From assembly GCF_014138625.1 (NCBI RefSeq), contig NZ_JACJHY010000002.1:248001-312000 (forward strand): a stretch of 64,000 nucleotides of DNA, in the 5' to 3' direction. The notes under the pieces were generated by a model. The model was given only the letters and a program-made list of their open reading frames with translations. It made no database searches and was not told the origin of the DNA. How positions within the stretch are numbered: the first letter of the stretch is position 1; every line of letters starts with the position of its first letter. A program made the translations under genes and the position numbers. This stretch comes from Aminobacter ciceronei (GTDB lineage: Bacteria; Pseudomonadota; Alphaproteobacteria; Rhizobiales; Rhizobiaceae). This document shows, in pieces, positions 26,253 through 34,114 of this stretch.

Positions 26253-27170
26253 ATGCATCCCGCCTTCTCCATCATCGTGTTCACCACGCTTTCCGGGCTC
26301 GGCTACGGCCTGGCGGCTGTGCTCGGCCTTGGCCTGCTCGACGCCTCGACCCTGTCGGTCAAGCTTGCACACATCGGCGCGCTGGCAATGATCGCAGCCG
26401 GCCTGTTGGCGTCGACGCTGCATCTCGGCAACCCGCAACGGGCATGGCGGGCGCTGTCGCAATGGCGCTCGAGCTGGCTGTCGCGCGAAGGCGTGATGGC
26501 AATCGCCAGCTTCGTGCCGCTGACTGTTACGGCATGGTTTGCGATCGTCGAGGGGCGTCACCTCGCGGTTGCGGGCCTGGCAGGCACGCTCATGTGTGGC
26601 GCCACGGTCTACTGCACGGCGATGATCTACGGTTCGCTGCGCTCGATCCAGGCCTGGAATACAGGGCTAACGCCGCTTTGCTACCTGCTGTTCGCCGCAG
26701 CCGGGGGCTTCCTGCTCGCGTCCGTCGCCGGTTATTCATCCGGCAGCCGCGGCCCGGTTTGCGCCGCAATCGCCATCCTGTTTGTCGTGGCGGCGTGGAT
26801 CTGCAAGCAAAAGTGGTGGACAAGGCTGCGGACACTCGCGCCGTTCTCGACGCCCGAGAGCGCCACCGGGCTTGGCCATATCGGCCATGTCAGGCTGTTC
26901 GAGCGGCCGCATGTCAATGAGAACTACCTGACCCGTGAAATGGGCTTCAAGGTCGCGCGCAAGCACGCGCTCAAGCTGTCCAGGCTGGCGATCCTGTCTG
27001 GCGGGCTGGCGCCTGTTCTGCTGCTGCTGGTGGCGATCCTTGCCGGCGGGTCGGCCGCCGTGCCGGCTGCCGTGCTGGCCGTGTTCTGCTATGCGCTCGG
27101 CCTTGTCGTCGAGCGCTGGCTGTTTTTCGCGGAAGCCCGCCATGCGGTCATGACCTATTACGAGGGATAG
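26253..27170 (+). CDS. soeC: DmsC-family membrane anchor of the sulfite dehydrogenase
   Basis: A 305-residue membrane protein with about eight hydrophobic segments, beginning MHPAFSIIVFTTLSGLGYGL, the typical DmsC/NrfD-2 start. HLGNPQRAWRALSQWRSSWL is the conserved loop of DmsC anchors with the quinone-site His. It begins three bases after soeB. It docks the catalytic subunits on the inner membrane and passes electrons to quinone. Its stop is four bases from the oppositely oriented lpxXL stop, so there is no room for a separate terminator. Confidence 0.83.
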   Translation: MHPAFSIIVFTTLSGLGYGLAAVLGLGLLDASTLSVKLAHIGALAMIAAGLLASTLHLGNPQRAWRALSQWRSSWLSREGVMAIASFVPLTVTAWFAIVEGRHLAVAGLAGTLMCGATVYCTAMIYGSLRSIQAWNTGLTPLCYLLFAAAGGFLLASVAGYSSGSRGPVCAAIAILFVVAAWICKQKWWTRLRTLAPFSTPESATGLGHIGHVRLFERPHVNENYLTREMGFKVARKHALKLSRLAILSGGLAPVLLLLVAILAGGSAAVPAAVLAVFCYALGLVVERWLFFAEARHAVMTYYEG

Positions 27171-27174
27171 CGCT

Positions 27175-28173
27175 TCAGCTATCGGCCGAGAGCTTGCCCG
27201 ACTTGTTGACCTTGCGGCGTCGGCCTTCGGTCAAGCCCCAGCGCTTGTGGAACCACATCCACTGGCCCGGATCCTCGCGGATCCAGCGCTCGACGGTGTC
27301 GTTGAGCATCTGTGTGGTGGCCTGGACATCGACGGCGCCATCGTCGCGGCGCGGCAGTGCCAGCTTATCTTCGATCGTCAGCCTGTAGCGCCCGCCGGGG
27401 AGGCGGATGCAATGCGCCGGATAGACGTCGCAGTCATAATGGCGGGCGAGCATGGCGAGCACCGGATTGGTCTCGCATTCGCGGCCGAAGAAGGTCGTCC
27501 TGAGGCCGCGCTTGAACTTCTGGTCGACGAGCACGCCGACATTGCCGCCACGGTCGAGAATGCCGGCGAGTGCGAAGGACGCGCCGCGCTGCGAGGCGAG
27601 CAGGTCACCCATGTTCGACGCACGTGTCGAGAAGATGTACTCGGCCAGATAGGGGTTGTTTGGCGGGCGGAACAGCGACGTGATCTTCATGCCGAAGGTG
27701 GCAGCGGCGATCGGCAGCAGCTCGAAATTGCCGAGATGGCCGGTGAAGACGATGTGGGGCTTGTCCTCGCTGGCGATCTTGAGGAAATGGTCGTTGCCGG
27801 TCACTTCGATACGACCGGGCGTCTCGGCCTCCGGATCGTAGTCGAAAATCTGCCCGAGAAAGATGTACTCAGCGCCAAGCCGGCCCATATTGCCCCACAT
27901 ATCCAAGGCAATGGCTTCGATTTCGGCTTCGCTTTTCTCAGGATAGGCGGCGCGCAGGTTGGAGAGTGCCACGCGGTGACGGCCAAACCACGGACCGACG
28001 GTGCGGGCGGCGCGGTCGGCGAAGTTGAGCCCCTTGTCGACCGGCAGCAGGCGCAGCAGCTTGAGCGCTACTAGGGCGACCTGCGCCACCAGCCAGTAGT
28101 TGAGCATGCGCAGCCGCCCCATGATGCGCATCATTGTGGGGCTTGGGATCTTGCTGGCCTTCCTGCGGGGCAA
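27175..28173 (-). CDS. lpxXL: Lipid A very-long-chain acyltransferase (LpxXL, HtrB/LpxL family)
   Basis: A 332-residue lysophospholipid-type acyltransferase. After an N-terminal membrane helix (LNYWLVAQVALVALKLLRLL) the catalytic HX4E motif is in HIVFTGHLGNFELLPI. Further family features are RPPNNPYLAEYIFSTR and GGNVGVLVDQKFKRG. It transfers the 27-hydroxyoctacosanoyl chain (or similar) from AcpXL to lipid A at the inner membrane. The identity as LpxXL rests on position at the end of the acpXL cluster, 16 bases after adhXL. The start is unsure: TTG at 28173, or ATG at 28134 (MMRIMGRL) 13 codons later. Confidence 0.87.
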   Translation of the reverse strand: MPRRKASKIPSPTMMRIMGRLRMLNYWLVAQVALVALKLLRLLPVDKGLNFADRAARTVGPWFGRHRVALSNLRAAYPEKSEAEIEAIALDMWGNMGRLGAEYIFLGQIFDYDPEAETPGRIEVTGNDHFLKIASEDKPHIVFTGHLGNFELLPIAAATFGMKITSLFRPPNNPYLAEYIFSTRASNMGDLLASQRGASFALAGILDRGGNVGVLVDQKFKRGLRTTFFGRECETNPVLAMLARHYDCDVYPAHCIRLPGGRYRLTIEDKLALPRRDDGAVDVQATTQMLNDTVERWIREDPGQWMWFHKRWGLTEGRRRKVNKSGKLSADS

Positions 28174-28189
28174 TTCGCTGGCGTCCTAC

Positions 28190-29218
28190 TCAGTCGATGC
28201 GCAGGATGATCTTGCCGAACACGTCGCGACCTTCCATCCGCTTCAGCGCGGTGTCGATGGAAGCAAAGTCGACTTCGGTGTCGATAATCGGCTTGACTAG
28301 GCCGGCGGCCATCTTCTGCATGGCGTTGGCCATGTTTTCCATACGACAACCAAAGGAGCCGAGCAGCTTGAGCTGCTGCTGGAACAGCATCATCAGGTTG
28401 ATTTCGGTCGACACACCCGAGGTCGAACCACAGGTGACGAGGCGGCCGCCGCGCTTGAGGCTGAACATCGAGCCGGCCCAGGTGTCCTTGCCGACATGCT
28501 CGAAAACGACGTCGACACCCTTCTTCTTGGTCAGCTTACGGACGACGCCTTCGAAGCGGTCTTCGCGATAGTTGATGACGTGATCGGCGCCGAGCGCCTT
28601 GGCCTTCTCGATCTTGTCGTTGGAGCCGACCGTGGTGATGACGGTGCAGCCCATCTTCTTGGCGAGCTGGATCGCGGCCGAACCGATGCCCGAGCCGCCG
28701 GCGTGGACCAGGATCGTCTCGCCTGGCTCAAGTCTGGCGTTGTCGAACAGCATGTGCTCGACAGTGCCGAAGGTGACGGGCGCGACCGCGGCACCAACGG
28801 CGTCGACACCGGGAGGTGCAGGCACCAGCAGGCGCGCCGGAAGGTTGATCTTTTCCTGGGCGAAACCGTCGAGGTGGAAGCCGTGCACGCCCGAGACGTG
28901 CTCGCAGAGATTGTCGCGGCCTTCGCGGCAGGGGCGGCAAAGCCCGCAGGTGCGGGCGCCGTAGATCGACACGAGCTGACCGGGCGTAAGTCCGGTGACG
29001 CCGGGGCCGACTTCATCGATCTCGCCGGAGGCCTCGGCGCCGATGACCAGTGGCATCTTGCGCTTGGCGAATGCCATGCCGCGCCAGCCCCAGACGTCGA
29101 TGTGGTTGAGCGCCACGGCCTTGATGCGCAAGGTGACTTCGCCGAGGCCGGGAGGGGAAGGCGGGGCGATGTCGACCTGCTCGAGCCGGCGGTCCTCAAC
29201 GAGCTGCAATGCGCGCAT
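28190..29218 (-). CDS. adh2XL: Zinc-type alcohol dehydrogenase of the acpXL cluster
   Basis: A 342-residue medium-chain dehydrogenase. The catalytic Zn region has NHIDVWGWRGMAF, GAEASGEIDEVGPGV and four structural-Zn cysteines in GARTCGLCRPCREGRDNLCE. The NAD(P) motif is VHAGGSGIGSAAIQLAKKMG. The start at 29218 (MRALQLVEDRRL) is where the fold begins. In rhizobia this gene (adh2XL) is part of the acpXL operon for the C28 acyl chain; its exact step has not been settled, and an enoyl- or ketoacyl-reductase-like role is plausible. It is separated from fabF1XL by 89 bases holding a 20-bp perfect palindrome. Confidence 0.85.
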   Translation of the reverse strand: MRALQLVEDRRLEQVDIAPPSPPGLGEVTLRIKAVALNHIDVWGWRGMAFAKRKMPLVIGAEASGEIDEVGPGVTGLTPGQLVSIYGARTCGLCRPCREGRDNLCEHVSGVHGFHLDGFAQEKINLPARLLVPAPPGVDAVGAAVAPVTFGTVEHMLFDNARLEPGETILVHAGGSGIGSAAIQLAKKMGCTVITTVGSNDKIEKAKALGADHVINYREDRFEGVVRKLTKKKGVDVVFEHVGKDTWAGSMFSLKRGGRLVTCGSTSGVSTEINLMMLFQQQLKLLGSFGCRMENMANAMQKMAAGLVKPIIDTEVDFASIDTALKRMEGRDVFGKIILRID

Positions 29219-29248
29219 GGTGTCGCTAATCCTTGTCGCTGCGGCGCA

Positions 29249-29268
29249 GCGCATCGAATTCGATGCGC
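29249..29268. promoter_or_regulatory. Perfect 20-bp palindrome GCGCATCGAATTCGATGCGC
   Basis: Each half is the exact reverse complement of the other with no spacer. It lies between fabF1XL and adh2XL, 31 bases upstream of the adh2XL ATG. With no loop it is a better candidate for a protein-binding site than for an RNA hairpin, though it could form a short cruciform or stem. Confidence 0.6.
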
Positions 29269-29307
29269 GCGCGGCGTCGCAGTACCTGATTTCGTGTAGG
29301 CGGTCGC

Positions 29308-30579
29308 TTAGACCGGTTCCCGCGCCATGACAAGGCAGGTGTTCTGACCGCCGAAGCCGAAGGAGTTGGAAAGCACGGTGCGAACCTCGGCCTTCCGCTT
29401 CACATTCGGCACCACGTCGAGCTCGATCGACGGGTCGGGATTGTCGTAGTTGATGGTCGGCGGAATGACGCCTTCACGCATGGTCATCAGCGAGAAGGCG
29501 GCCTCGATGGCGCCTGCTGCCGACAGCGTGTGGCCGATCATCGACTTGTTCGACGACACCGGAATCTTGCGGATGCGCTCGCCGAACACCGTCGACAGCG
29601 ACAGATGCTCCATCTTGTCGTTCTCGGGCGTCGAGGTGCCATGCGCATTGACGTAGTCGATCTCGTCTTCGGCGAGGCCGGCATCGGCAAGGGCCGCTTT
29701 GACCGCGGCGATCGCCGGCGAGCCGTCGGGCTTGGAGCGAGTGCGGTGGAAGTCGTCGGCCTTTTCGCCGCAGCCCCTGAGGATGCCGAGCACCTCGGCA
29801 CCACGAGCAAGCGCGCTTTCCAGCGATTCGAGCACCAGGGCTGCCGAACCTTCGGCCAGCACGAAGCCGTCGCGGTCCTTGGAGAAAGGCTTGGAGGCCT
29901 TTTCCGGCACGTCGTTGTTGGTCGACAGCGCCGACAGCAGCGAGAAGCGGATCAGCGCTTCGGCCGTCGCCGAACCGTCCGCGCCGACCGACAATGCGCG
30001 GTCGCATTCGCCGCGACGAATGGCCTCGACGCCGAGCTGGATGGCGGTGGCACCCGATGCACAGGCGGTCGAGGTGGTGATCGGCAGGCCGCGCGTGCCG
30101 AACCGGTCGGCGAGGCGATCGGCGATCGAGCCGAATTGAGAGGTGTCGAACATGTCGAGCGAGTTCTGGCTGCGCGCCACCTTGAGCAGGCGCTCGGAGG
30201 CCGAGCCTTCATCGTCGCCGGCATAGAGCGTGAAGCGGTCTCGCCAGTCGAGCTCGACCGGCGGCGAGGCGAGGAACAGCGGCCCGTCGAAGTCGGCGCC
30301 GGCAAAACCGGCCTCCTCGACGGCTTCGAGTGCGGCCGTCTCGGCCAGCTCATAAGTCAGCGCGCTGGCACCCTTGGTGCTCGACGGCAGGAAGTCGACC
30401 ATGCCGGAAATCTGGGTGTTGAGCAGATCGGTGGGGAAGCGGGTGATCGGATGAATACCCGACTTGCCAGCGGTCAGCGCGGCCCAGTTGTCGGCCTTGC
30501 CGACGCCAAGCGAGGTGACGACGCCGATGCCGGTGACGGCGACGACGGGTCTGCCGAGGTGATCCTTCAGATTGGCCAT
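29308..30579 (-). CDS. fabF1XL: Beta-ketoacyl-ACP synthase FabF1XL
   Basis: A 423-residue condensing enzyme with a complete KAS II active site. The nucleophile is C173 in TTSTACASGATAIQLG, the first His is in NAHGTSTPENDKMEH and the second in NKSMIGHTLSAAGAIEA. The C-terminal SNSFGFGGQNTCLVM is intact. It elongates acyl-AcpXL towards the C28 chain of lipid A. AGGA precedes the ATG at 30579, nine bases apart; a GTG at 30594 is too close to its purines to be used. It is 18 bases downstream of the FabF2XL-like partner, which lacks these residues. Confidence 0.9.
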   Translation of the reverse strand: MANLKDHLGRPVVAVTGIGVVTSLGVGKADNWAALTAGKSGIHPITRFPTDLLNTQISGMVDFLPSSTKGASALTYELAETAALEAVEEAGFAGADFDGPLFLASPPVELDWRDRFTLYAGDDEGSASERLLKVARSQNSLDMFDTSQFGSIADRLADRFGTRGLPITTSTACASGATAIQLGVEAIRRGECDRALSVGADGSATAEALIRFSLLSALSTNNDVPEKASKPFSKDRDGFVLAEGSAALVLESLESALARGAEVLGILRGCGEKADDFHRTRSKPDGSPAIAAVKAALADAGLAEDEIDYVNAHGTSTPENDKMEHLSLSTVFGERIRKIPVSSNKSMIGHTLSAAGAIEAAFSLMTMREGVIPPTINYDNPDPSIELDVVPNVKRKAEVRTVLSNSFGFGGQNTCLVMAREPV

Positions 30580-30597
30580 GTTTTGTCCTGACACCCT

Positions 30598-31785
30598 TCA
30601 GCGCGGCGCGGAGACGAGCGCCATGCCTTCAAACTGGTGATAGCCGATCGCCGTTGCGAGAACATTGCGTGGCTGGCCGGAGAAATCTCTTTCGCCCACC
30701 TCGAACGCCGGATAGCCGGCGCCACGGTCGACGGCCAGGGCGGCAAGCGCCACCGCGAACGGAAACTGTGCTTCCTTCATGTGGCCGGTCAGCGACGAAA
30801 GGGCGCGTGCCGCAATCGCCGGATTGCCGTCGAGTGCCGATTTTTCGGCAGCCGTTGCGGCATGTGCGCCCGATGCACCCGAAATCGCGAGCAGGTCGCC
30901 CTCCGGCAACTCGGCTTTGGCCAACAGTTCGGCAATGTTCTCAGCGAGGCCACCATTCCGACGCCTGCTGCGACCGGAAAGGACCGGGCCGAGCTCGGCA
31001 TAGATCTTCTGGCCGCGTGCTTCGGCATGATCGCGCGATTCAAGCACCAGGAACGCGCCGCCGGAGCCGGTGATGACGCCGCCGCCTTCCGAGCCCTGGC
31101 GCTGCCATACCGGCTTCCACGGGCCGCGATGGAGATAACCGGCCAGTTCGTAGCCAAGCAGCATGTCGGAATGTTCGGTCTGGAAGGCGCCGCCGACCAG
31201 CACATGCGTCGACTGGCCCGAGCGGATGCGGGCCGCTGCCGTCTCGATCGCCGAAACGCCGGCACCTTCCTCGCCCATGAAGGTGCGCGAAGAGCCGGTG
31301 ACCTTGTGGACGATCGAGATGTTGCCGGCGAGCAGGTTGGAAAGCTGGGCCAGAAACAGCGTCGGGCGGAGTTCCGTCGTCAGCTTCTCATTGATCAGCA
31401 CATCGCGGTCGGTGCGATTTTCGGATGCTGCAAGCACGCCGGCGTCGACCACTTCGTCGCGTTCGCCGCCACCTGCAGCCACCACCATGTCCATGGTCGC
31501 GCTGAGTTCGTCATTGCCCTTGATGCCGGCATCATCCAGCGCCATGCCGGCCGTATAGGTGCCAAGCCGCTGCCAGGTTTCCATCTGGCGCTGGTCGCCG
31601 CGCTTGGCGATCTGCAGGCCCCAGTCGATCTCGGGAAGCGGATGGATGGCATAGGGCTGGAAGCGCTCGGCGTCGATCACCGGGGCGGTGCCCGCTTTTG
31701 TCAGCTTGTCCCAGTGGGCTGCACCGCCTTCTCCGAGCGAGGAGACGAGGCCGATGCCTGTGATGACGACGTTGCGATTGGCCAT
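30598..31785 (-). CDS. fabF2XL: FabF2XL-like ketosynthase homologue lacking the catalytic Cys (chain-length-factor-like)
   Basis: A 395-residue member of the ketoacyl synthase family. The fold start ANRNVVITGIGLVSSLGEGG is normal. Where active enzymes have TACASG, this protein has VTGSSRTFMGEEGAGVSAIE, so by ungapped alignment E173 replaces the nucleophilic Cys. The first catalytic His region is AISGASGAHAATAAEKSAL rather than NAHGT, and the second is SLTGHMKEAQFPFAVALAAL. It is therefore probably non-condensing and works as a partner of FabF1XL, as chain-length factors do in type II polyketide systems. The ATG at 31785 is 17 bases after acpXL; a longer frame upstream overlaps acpXL and is not real. 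Confidence 0.85.
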   Translation of the reverse strand: MANRNVVITGIGLVSSLGEGGAAHWDKLTKAGTAPVIDAERFQPYAIHPLPEIDWGLQIAKRGDQRQMETWQRLGTYTAGMALDDAGIKGNDELSATMDMVVAAGGGERDEVVDAGVLAASENRTDRDVLINEKLTTELRPTLFLAQLSNLLAGNISIVHKVTGSSRTFMGEEGAGVSAIETAAARIRSGQSTHVLVGGAFQTEHSDMLLGYELAGYLHRGPWKPVWQRQGSEGGGVITGSGGAFLVLESRDHAEARGQKIYAELGPVLSGRSRRRNGGLAENIAELLAKAELPEGDLLAISGASGAHAATAAEKSALDGNPAIAARALSSLTGHMKEAQFPFAVALAALAVDRGAGYPAFEVGERDFSGQPRNVLATAIGYHQFEGMALVSAPR

Positions 31786-31802
31786 GGGCGGCTTCAGCGT
31801 GC

Positions 31803-32084
31803 TCAGGCGTTCTTCGCAGCGACGAGCGCGTCGATCTTGGCGCAGAGGTTCTTCATGACGAAGTACTCGTCGGTCGAAGCCTTGCCATCGTTGACTTCCT
31901 GCGTCCACTTCTCGAGCGGCACCTTGATGCCGAATTCCTTGTCGATCGCAAAGACAATGTCGAGGAAGTCGAGGCTGTCGATGCCCAGGTCGTCGATGGT
32001 GTGGCTCTCGGGCGTGATGGTGTCGATGTCGATCTCGCTGGTCTCGGCAATGATCTTGGCGACTTTGTCGAAGGTCGTGGACAC
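31803..32084 (-). CDS. acpXL: Specialised acyl carrier protein AcpXL
   Basis: A 93-residue acidic acyl carrier protein, the length typical of AcpXL (about 92) rather than of the 78-residue housekeeping AcpP. The phosphopantetheine serine is S37 in [16 protein letters not shown]. The C-terminal part, [20 protein letters not shown], and [14 protein letters not shown] are AcpXL features. GTG at 32084 with AAAGGA upstream is the start; an ATG at 32111 would add nine codons. It carries the growing very-long-chain acyl group. It is the first gene of the minus-strand operon, so its promoter should lie between 32085 and 32247. Confidence 0.92.
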   Translation of the reverse strand: MSTTFDKVAKIIAETSEIDIDTITPESHTIDDLGIDSLDFLDIVFAIDKEFGIKVPLEKWTQEVNDGKASTDEYFVMKNLCAKIDALVAAKNA

Positions 32085-32247
32085 GGTTTTTCCTTTGGTG
32101 AGGGCGATCATGAACCCGGGACAGATTCTACGCGCATAGTTTTGAGGGGCTGTCTAATCGGTTTTTCCGGACAGGAAAAGGCCAAATCCTGCGCTTTCGT
32201 TAAGGCGTCCGGCCCCGAACGCAAGGGAAGGCAGGCCGCCTGAAGCT

Positions 32248-32793
32248 CTAGAAGACGATGCGGCCAAGCACATGCAGCTTTTCTCCTTGCAGGCCGACGA
32301 TCAGCGCTTCGCCTTCGCGTGCGGCCGCACCGGTCAATGCCTGGATGTTCTCGAGATGGGTAACGAGCACGATGTTGTCGGAGCCGGAATAGTTGCGGAT
32401 GATGTCCAGCACGGCGGCGACGTCGGCCTCGCGGGTGGCATCCGTCGGCTTGTCGAGGGCCGCAGTCGGCTCGACCTTGCGGTCGTCGAAGGCGAGGCGG
32501 GCGGTTTCCAGCGTCCGGCAATAGCGGCTGGCCAGGATGCGCTCGACCGGCGCGGCGCGGGCGTCGAACAGCGCGCCGATCTTGCGCGCCTGCTGGCGGC
32601 CGCGGTCGGACAGGTTGAGCTGGGAGGCGCATTTCTCGATGTCGAAATTGGGCGGCTCGACCGTGCCGGTTGTCATGGCGTTGCGCAGCAGCACGACATG
32701 GCCGCCATTTCGCAGCAGCGCCCAGCCGGCTTCCGTGGCCTGGGCGGGCAGGGCGCCGAGCAACAGCATGATCGCAATGATGAATCTGAGCAT
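32248..32793 (-). CDS. Exported histidine-phosphatase-like protein with altered RHG motif
   Basis: A 181-residue protein: signal peptide MLRFIIAIMLLLGALPAQA, then a phosphoglycerate-mutase/SixA-like fold. The usual catalytic RH(G/A) motif reads HVVLLRNAMTTG, so Asn38 sits where the phosphorylated His belongs. The second His region NIVLVTHLENIQALTG and the Arg in ASRYCRTLETA are kept. It is likely a catalytically weakened or non-enzymatic member, or the site has been recently lost. The ATG at 32793 fits the signal peptide. It is divergent from the AEC transporter gene at 32958. Confidence 0.8.
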   Translation of the reverse strand: MLRFIIAIMLLLGALPAQATEAGWALLRNGGHVVLLRNAMTTGTVEPPNFDIEKCASQLNLSDRGRQQARKIGALFDARAAPVERILASRYCRTLETARLAFDDRKVEPTAALDKPTDATREADVAAVLDIIRNYSGSDNIVLVTHLENIQALTGAAAREGEALIVGLQGEKLHVLGRIVF

Positions 32794-32957
32794 GAGTGAT
32801 CCCGAACAGGCGATGCGGATATAGGGAGGCCAAAGTGGATTGAAAGGCAAGGTGACGCCAAATACCGTGCGCCGACTGCTGAACTCGTGTCGTGCCTTGA
32901 TCGAACGTGACCGCGGGGCAATGCTCGGATAAGCCGATTCCCATTTGCCGAGTGCCG

Positions 32958-33908
32958 ATGTCACCTCTCGTAGAAACCGTGCTCTTCGTCTTCGGCCTGG
33001 TGGCGCTGGGCTATCTCGCGGGTGCCAGCGGCTATCTGCGCAGCGAAACCGGGGACGCGCTTTCCGAGTTCGCCATCGGCGTGGCGCTGCCGCTCTTGCT
33101 GTTTAGGACCATGATTGGCGCCGATTTCCACGGTTCGGCGCCCTGGTTGCTATGGGCGACCTATTTCATTGCGGTTACGGTCGCCTGGACAGCGGGACAT
33201 CTGGTGACGACGCGCATGTTCGGCCGCGACGGGCAGGCCGGCGTGGTCGGCGGCGTGTCCTCGGCCTTTTCCAATCTCGTGCTGCTCGGCATTCCCTTCA
33301 TGCTCGGCGTCTTCGGCCAGGAGGGGTTCGAGATCCTGTCGCTGATCGTCTCGGTGCACCTGCCGACCATGATGATGGCGTCGATCATCCTGTTCGAAAT
33401 ATTCGGGCCACGACGCAGCGAGCCGATGCATCCTGTTGTGATCATTCGTGATTTCCTGCGCAAGATCCTGACCAATCCGCTGATCGTCGGCATCGTGGCC
33501 GGGCTTGCCTGGCGGGCGACCGGGGTGCCATTGCCGGGCCTTGCCACCCGCTTTGTCGACGCGCTTGCCAACATCGCCGGGCCGGTCGCATTGTTTGCGA
33601 TGGGGCTCGGGCTCAAGAAGTTCGGCATTTCGGGCAACATCAAGCCGGCATTGGCGCTGTCGGTGCTCAAGCTGATGCTGATGCCGGCCGTAGCGTTGCT
33701 GTTTGCCTGGCTGTTCGGTCTGCCGCCCTTGTCGGCGAAGGTGGCCGTGGCGGCAGCCAGCCTGCCTTCGGGCGTCAATTCCTATCTCATCGCCACGCAG
33801 TTCGGCACCGGCCAGGCCCTGGCCTCCAACCAGATGACGATCGCCACCGCCTGTGCCGTGGTCACGACCGCATTCTGGCTGACGATTGCGACGATGGTCT
33901 TCGGGTAG
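32958..33908 (+). CDS. AEC (auxin efflux carrier) family transporter
   Basis: A 316-residue membrane protein with about ten hydrophobic segments. The first half has VFGLVALGYLAGASGYLRSE and FAIGVALPLLLFRTM; the second half has PLIVGIVAGLAWRATGVPLP and the crossover region with AVAAASLPSGVNSYLIATQF. This fits AEC transporters such as malonate or malate exporters (MdcF/MleP-like). The substrate is not known. The ATG at 32958 fits the first helix. It is divergent from the phosphatase-like gene with 164 bases between. Confidence 0.85.
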   Translation: MSPLVETVLFVFGLVALGYLAGASGYLRSETGDALSEFAIGVALPLLLFRTMIGADFHGSAPWLLWATYFIAVTVAWTAGHLVTTRMFGRDGQAGVVGGVSSAFSNLVLLGIPFMLGVFGQEGFEILSLIVSVHLPTMMMASIILFEIFGPRRSEPMHPVVIIRDFLRKILTNPLIVGIVAGLAWRATGVPLPGLATRFVDALANIAGPVALFAMGLGLKKFGISGNIKPALALSVLKLMLMPAVALLFAWLFGLPPLSAKVAVAAASLPSGVNSYLIATQFGTGQALASNQMTIATACAVVTTAFWLTIATMVFG

Positions 33909-34114
33909 ATGGGCGGTGTTCGGGTAGAAGGGCAGCCGGGTATGCGGTTAGGCTGGACCAACGCATCTGTGCCATAATGCGGTTGATCGCCGACCCGGCG
34001 GCACGCTACTAAACTGCCTGGCGCATCGGGCCGTCAGCTATCCCGGACGCGCGCTTTTCGACGATTTTCAGAGTAGCCTGCGTCGCAACGGACGCCATTT
34101 CAGGAGGTGAAGCC

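Noticed and set aside
31786-31908. N-terminal extension of the fabF2XL frame upstream of 31785
   Set aside because: It overlaps the end of acpXL and is Arg-rich; the fold begins at ANRNVVITG.
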